Part shown: in pieces, positions 62,801 through 64,000 of the stretch | Layout: each line of letters starts with the position of its first letter | Position numbering within the stretch: the first letter of the stretch is position 1 | Assembly (NCBI RefSeq): GCF_004364125.1 | Contig: NZ_SNZV01000008.1 | Location: 186,001 to 250,000 of the forward strand | Direction: 5' to 3' | DNA length: 64,000 bases | Source of the DNA: Sphingobacterium paludis | GTDB taxonomy: Bacteria; Bacteroidota; Bacteroidia; Sphingobacteriales; Sphingobacteriaceae | Notes under the pieces: generated by a model | Seen by the model: only the letters and a program-made list of their open reading frames with translations | Databases searched by the model: none | Told to the model about the DNA's origin: nothing | Made by a program: the position numbers and the translations under genes

Positions 62801-62978
62801 AATATTACGTTGGTTTATATATGTTTTTTTGTATTTGCGTTTATAGGTCGTAGCTTCCCCGGCAGATTGTACATCTTACCATGGAATACACCGAAACCAG
62901 TCCGGAGATCATATTAAGCTATTACGTATTTTCCCTTCTATTTATAATCGGGGTCTTAGCCAATGCCCCTCAAAACGA

Positions 62979-62998
62979 GAACGTTCCCGGGAACGTTC
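62979..62998. promoter_or_regulatory. Perfect 20-bp palindrome, putative LacI-type operator
   Basis: GAACGTTCCCGGGAACGTTC is a perfect palindrome made of two GAACGTTC half-operators, each centred on CG like LacI/GalR operators, 12 bp apart. It lies between the end of the LacI-type gene and susC, 179 bases before the susC start, and is the best candidate site for control of the starch operon. Confidence 0.72.
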
Positions 62999-63057
62999 CC
63001 AAAACGGTACTAAGGTAGGATAAAAATCAAATTACACAAAGAAACTTCAAAAATATT

Positions 63058-64000
63058 TTAGGATTTACTGCTCGATTTTTGAAATATTAACTCGGAGTTT
63101 AGAAAAACGATTTCACGTACTCCCTCAGGTTTTCGACCGCACAAAATATCAAACAATTTTTTTGTTGCGGCGATGCCCATTTCATAGGCTGGCTGCTTGA
63201 CAACGCTAAGCGAAGGTTGCAGCATATCGGCAATATCAAGGCAGGAAAAACAAATCAATTTAAGATCACGAGGGATATCGAGTTGCAGCTCTTTGGCTAC
63301 CCTTATTGTACTCATCGCTAGCCGCTCCACAGATGCAAATATGGCGTCAGGACGATGATCTTCTATCAACTTCTTGATGTCCGCATAGTTCACATCGACC
63401 ACATTGGAGGTATCTAGAATAAATTGATCATTGATCGGGATATTGGCTTCTTTAAGTGCTTTCTTATATCCCTCCATACGGATCTTTCCAATTGATACAT
63501 CTTTATTAACGGCCAAATACGCTATTCGCCGTGCTCCATTTGTAATCAGATGGTTGGTAGCTTGGTAGCTCGATTCAAAATCGTTTCCCGTAATGCAGGC
63601 TGTATCGACATCCTCGTAATACCGATCAAAAAATACCAATGGAACCTTATGATTTTGTAACAGAGTTAGGTATTCATGGTTATTGCCCTCGCCGGATCCA
63701 GACATAATCACACCGTCAACACGCCCATTCATCAAGGTCCGAATGATCTCCGCTTCCTTCTCCGCACTATGATCCGTCACGTAAATCAATACATGGTAAC
63801 CGTTGTTACGAGCAACCCACTCAATGCCTTTTATGGCCTGTGAGAAAAATTTATTTCCAAATTCGGGGATGATAATCGCAATCGTATGGCTTTTATTCCC
63901 CCGCAGATTACTAGCATACAAATTTGGGGAAAAACCGAGCTCGCTTGCCTTTTGAAGGATCTTCTCTCGCGTTTTAGGATTAATATCCTCGCTGTCGCGA
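63058..64000 (-). CDS. LacI/GalR-family transcriptional regulator (N-terminus cut by window edge)
   Basis: Sugar-responsive DNA-binding repressor or activator; the coding sequence continues beyond 64000. The frame stays open to the edge and the visible N-terminal part, SEDINPKTREKILQKASELGFSPN, is the end of a LacI headpiece followed by the hinge (LYASNLRGNKSHTIAIIIPEFGNKFF). The periplasmic-binding-protein-like effector domain is complete: IIRTLMNGRVDGVIMSGSGE, VPLVFFDRYYEDVDTACITGNDF, GYKKALKEANIPI and KQPAYEMGIAATKKLFDILCG. It reads in the same direction as the sus genes just downstream, so it is likely their regulator, in the place held by SusR in Bacteroides. The ligand, presumably maltose or a derivative, is inference. 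Confidence 0.92.
   Translation of the reverse strand, partial: RDSEDINPKTREKILQKASELGFSPNLYASNLRGNKSHTIAIIIPEFGNKFFSQAIKGIEWVARNNGYHVLIYVTDHSAEKEAEIIRTLMNGRVDGVIMSGSGEGNNHEYLTLLQNHKVPLVFFDRYYEDVDTACITGNDFESSYQATNHLITNGARRIAYLAVNKDVSIGKIRMEGYKKALKEANIPINDQFILDTSNVVDVNYADIKKLIEDHRPDAIFASVERLAMSTIRVAKELQLDIPRDLKLICFSCLDIADMLQPSLSVVKQPAYEMGIAATKKLFDILCGRKPEGVREIVFLNSELIFQKSSSKS

Noticed and set aside
1..64000. Search for a defence, toxin-antitoxin, biosynthetic or phage module
   Set aside because: No restriction, CBASS, retron, toxin, integrase or assembly-line signature found among the supported genes; I could not identify an undescribed multi-gene system.

Overview
The window looks like chromosomal DNA of a Bacteroidota member, most likely the family Sphingobacteriaceae (Sphingobacterium/Pedobacter type). 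This rests on a SusC/SusD pair, TAnnTTTG-type -7 promoter elements before several genes, a KhtT/KhtU pair, a lone MnmD, a Cys-type CcmE, and gene-free spacers filled with degenerate short repeats. The genus is inference. I see no rRNA, tRNA, phage, insertion sequence, CRISPR array or recognised defence system.

Layout. 0.2-2.1 kb: edge of a surface-polysaccharide region, with two divergent, visibly A+T-rich family 2 glycosyltransferases and a possible gene fragment between them. 2.2-35.8 kb: mostly housekeeping genes. These are SixA phosphatase, a DUF255 thioredoxin-like protein with a SlyD-like isomerase, MnmD, an unusual glutamate-transporter-family symporter, CcmE/CcmF, a DUF2520 protein, a membrane-anchored glutamate-synthase-like enzyme, MarR, omega-amidase, polyprenyl synthase, a family 4 glycosyltransferase, a MIP18/SufT-like protein, KhtTU, YceI and an MBL hydrolase. 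They are followed by recJ-lptB-GH3-ilvE, the tRNA genes miaA and cca with a pRiA4b ORF-3 protein between them, pdxA, rsmA with a flavin monooxygenase and a 2-hydroxyacid dehydrogenase, and a degenerate UbiA-like protein. 35.9-47.7 kb: acetyl-CoA synthetase, a lipoprotein formylglycine-generating-enzyme homologue with both catalytic cysteines, a Tat-exported GH109-like protein with two LacI-type palindromes upstream, an RND efflux operon, and a PI-PLC-like lipoprotein. 47.7-48.7 kb: a repeat-filled spacer.

48.7-64.0 kb: one co-oriented starch/maltodextrin utilisation locus. In transcription order it holds a LacI-type regulator (cut by the window edge), susC, susD, a susE/F-like lipoprotein, an exported GH13 enzyme, beta-phosphoglucomutase, GH65 maltose phosphorylase, a second GH13 lipoprotein and an MFS sugar transporter. 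The gene set implies starch binding and trimming at the cell surface and in the periplasm, import of maltose, and phosphorolysis to glucose plus beta-glucose-1-phosphate. A 20-bp palindrome before susC is the best operator candidate.

I do not see a clearly new multi-gene system. The items most worth checking are the LacI-type palindromes before susC and before the GH109 gene, the FGE/GH109 pair, the substituted transporter, the PI-PLC lacking a catalytic Asp, a terminator that abuts the miaA start codon, and a 36-bp dispersed repeat family.
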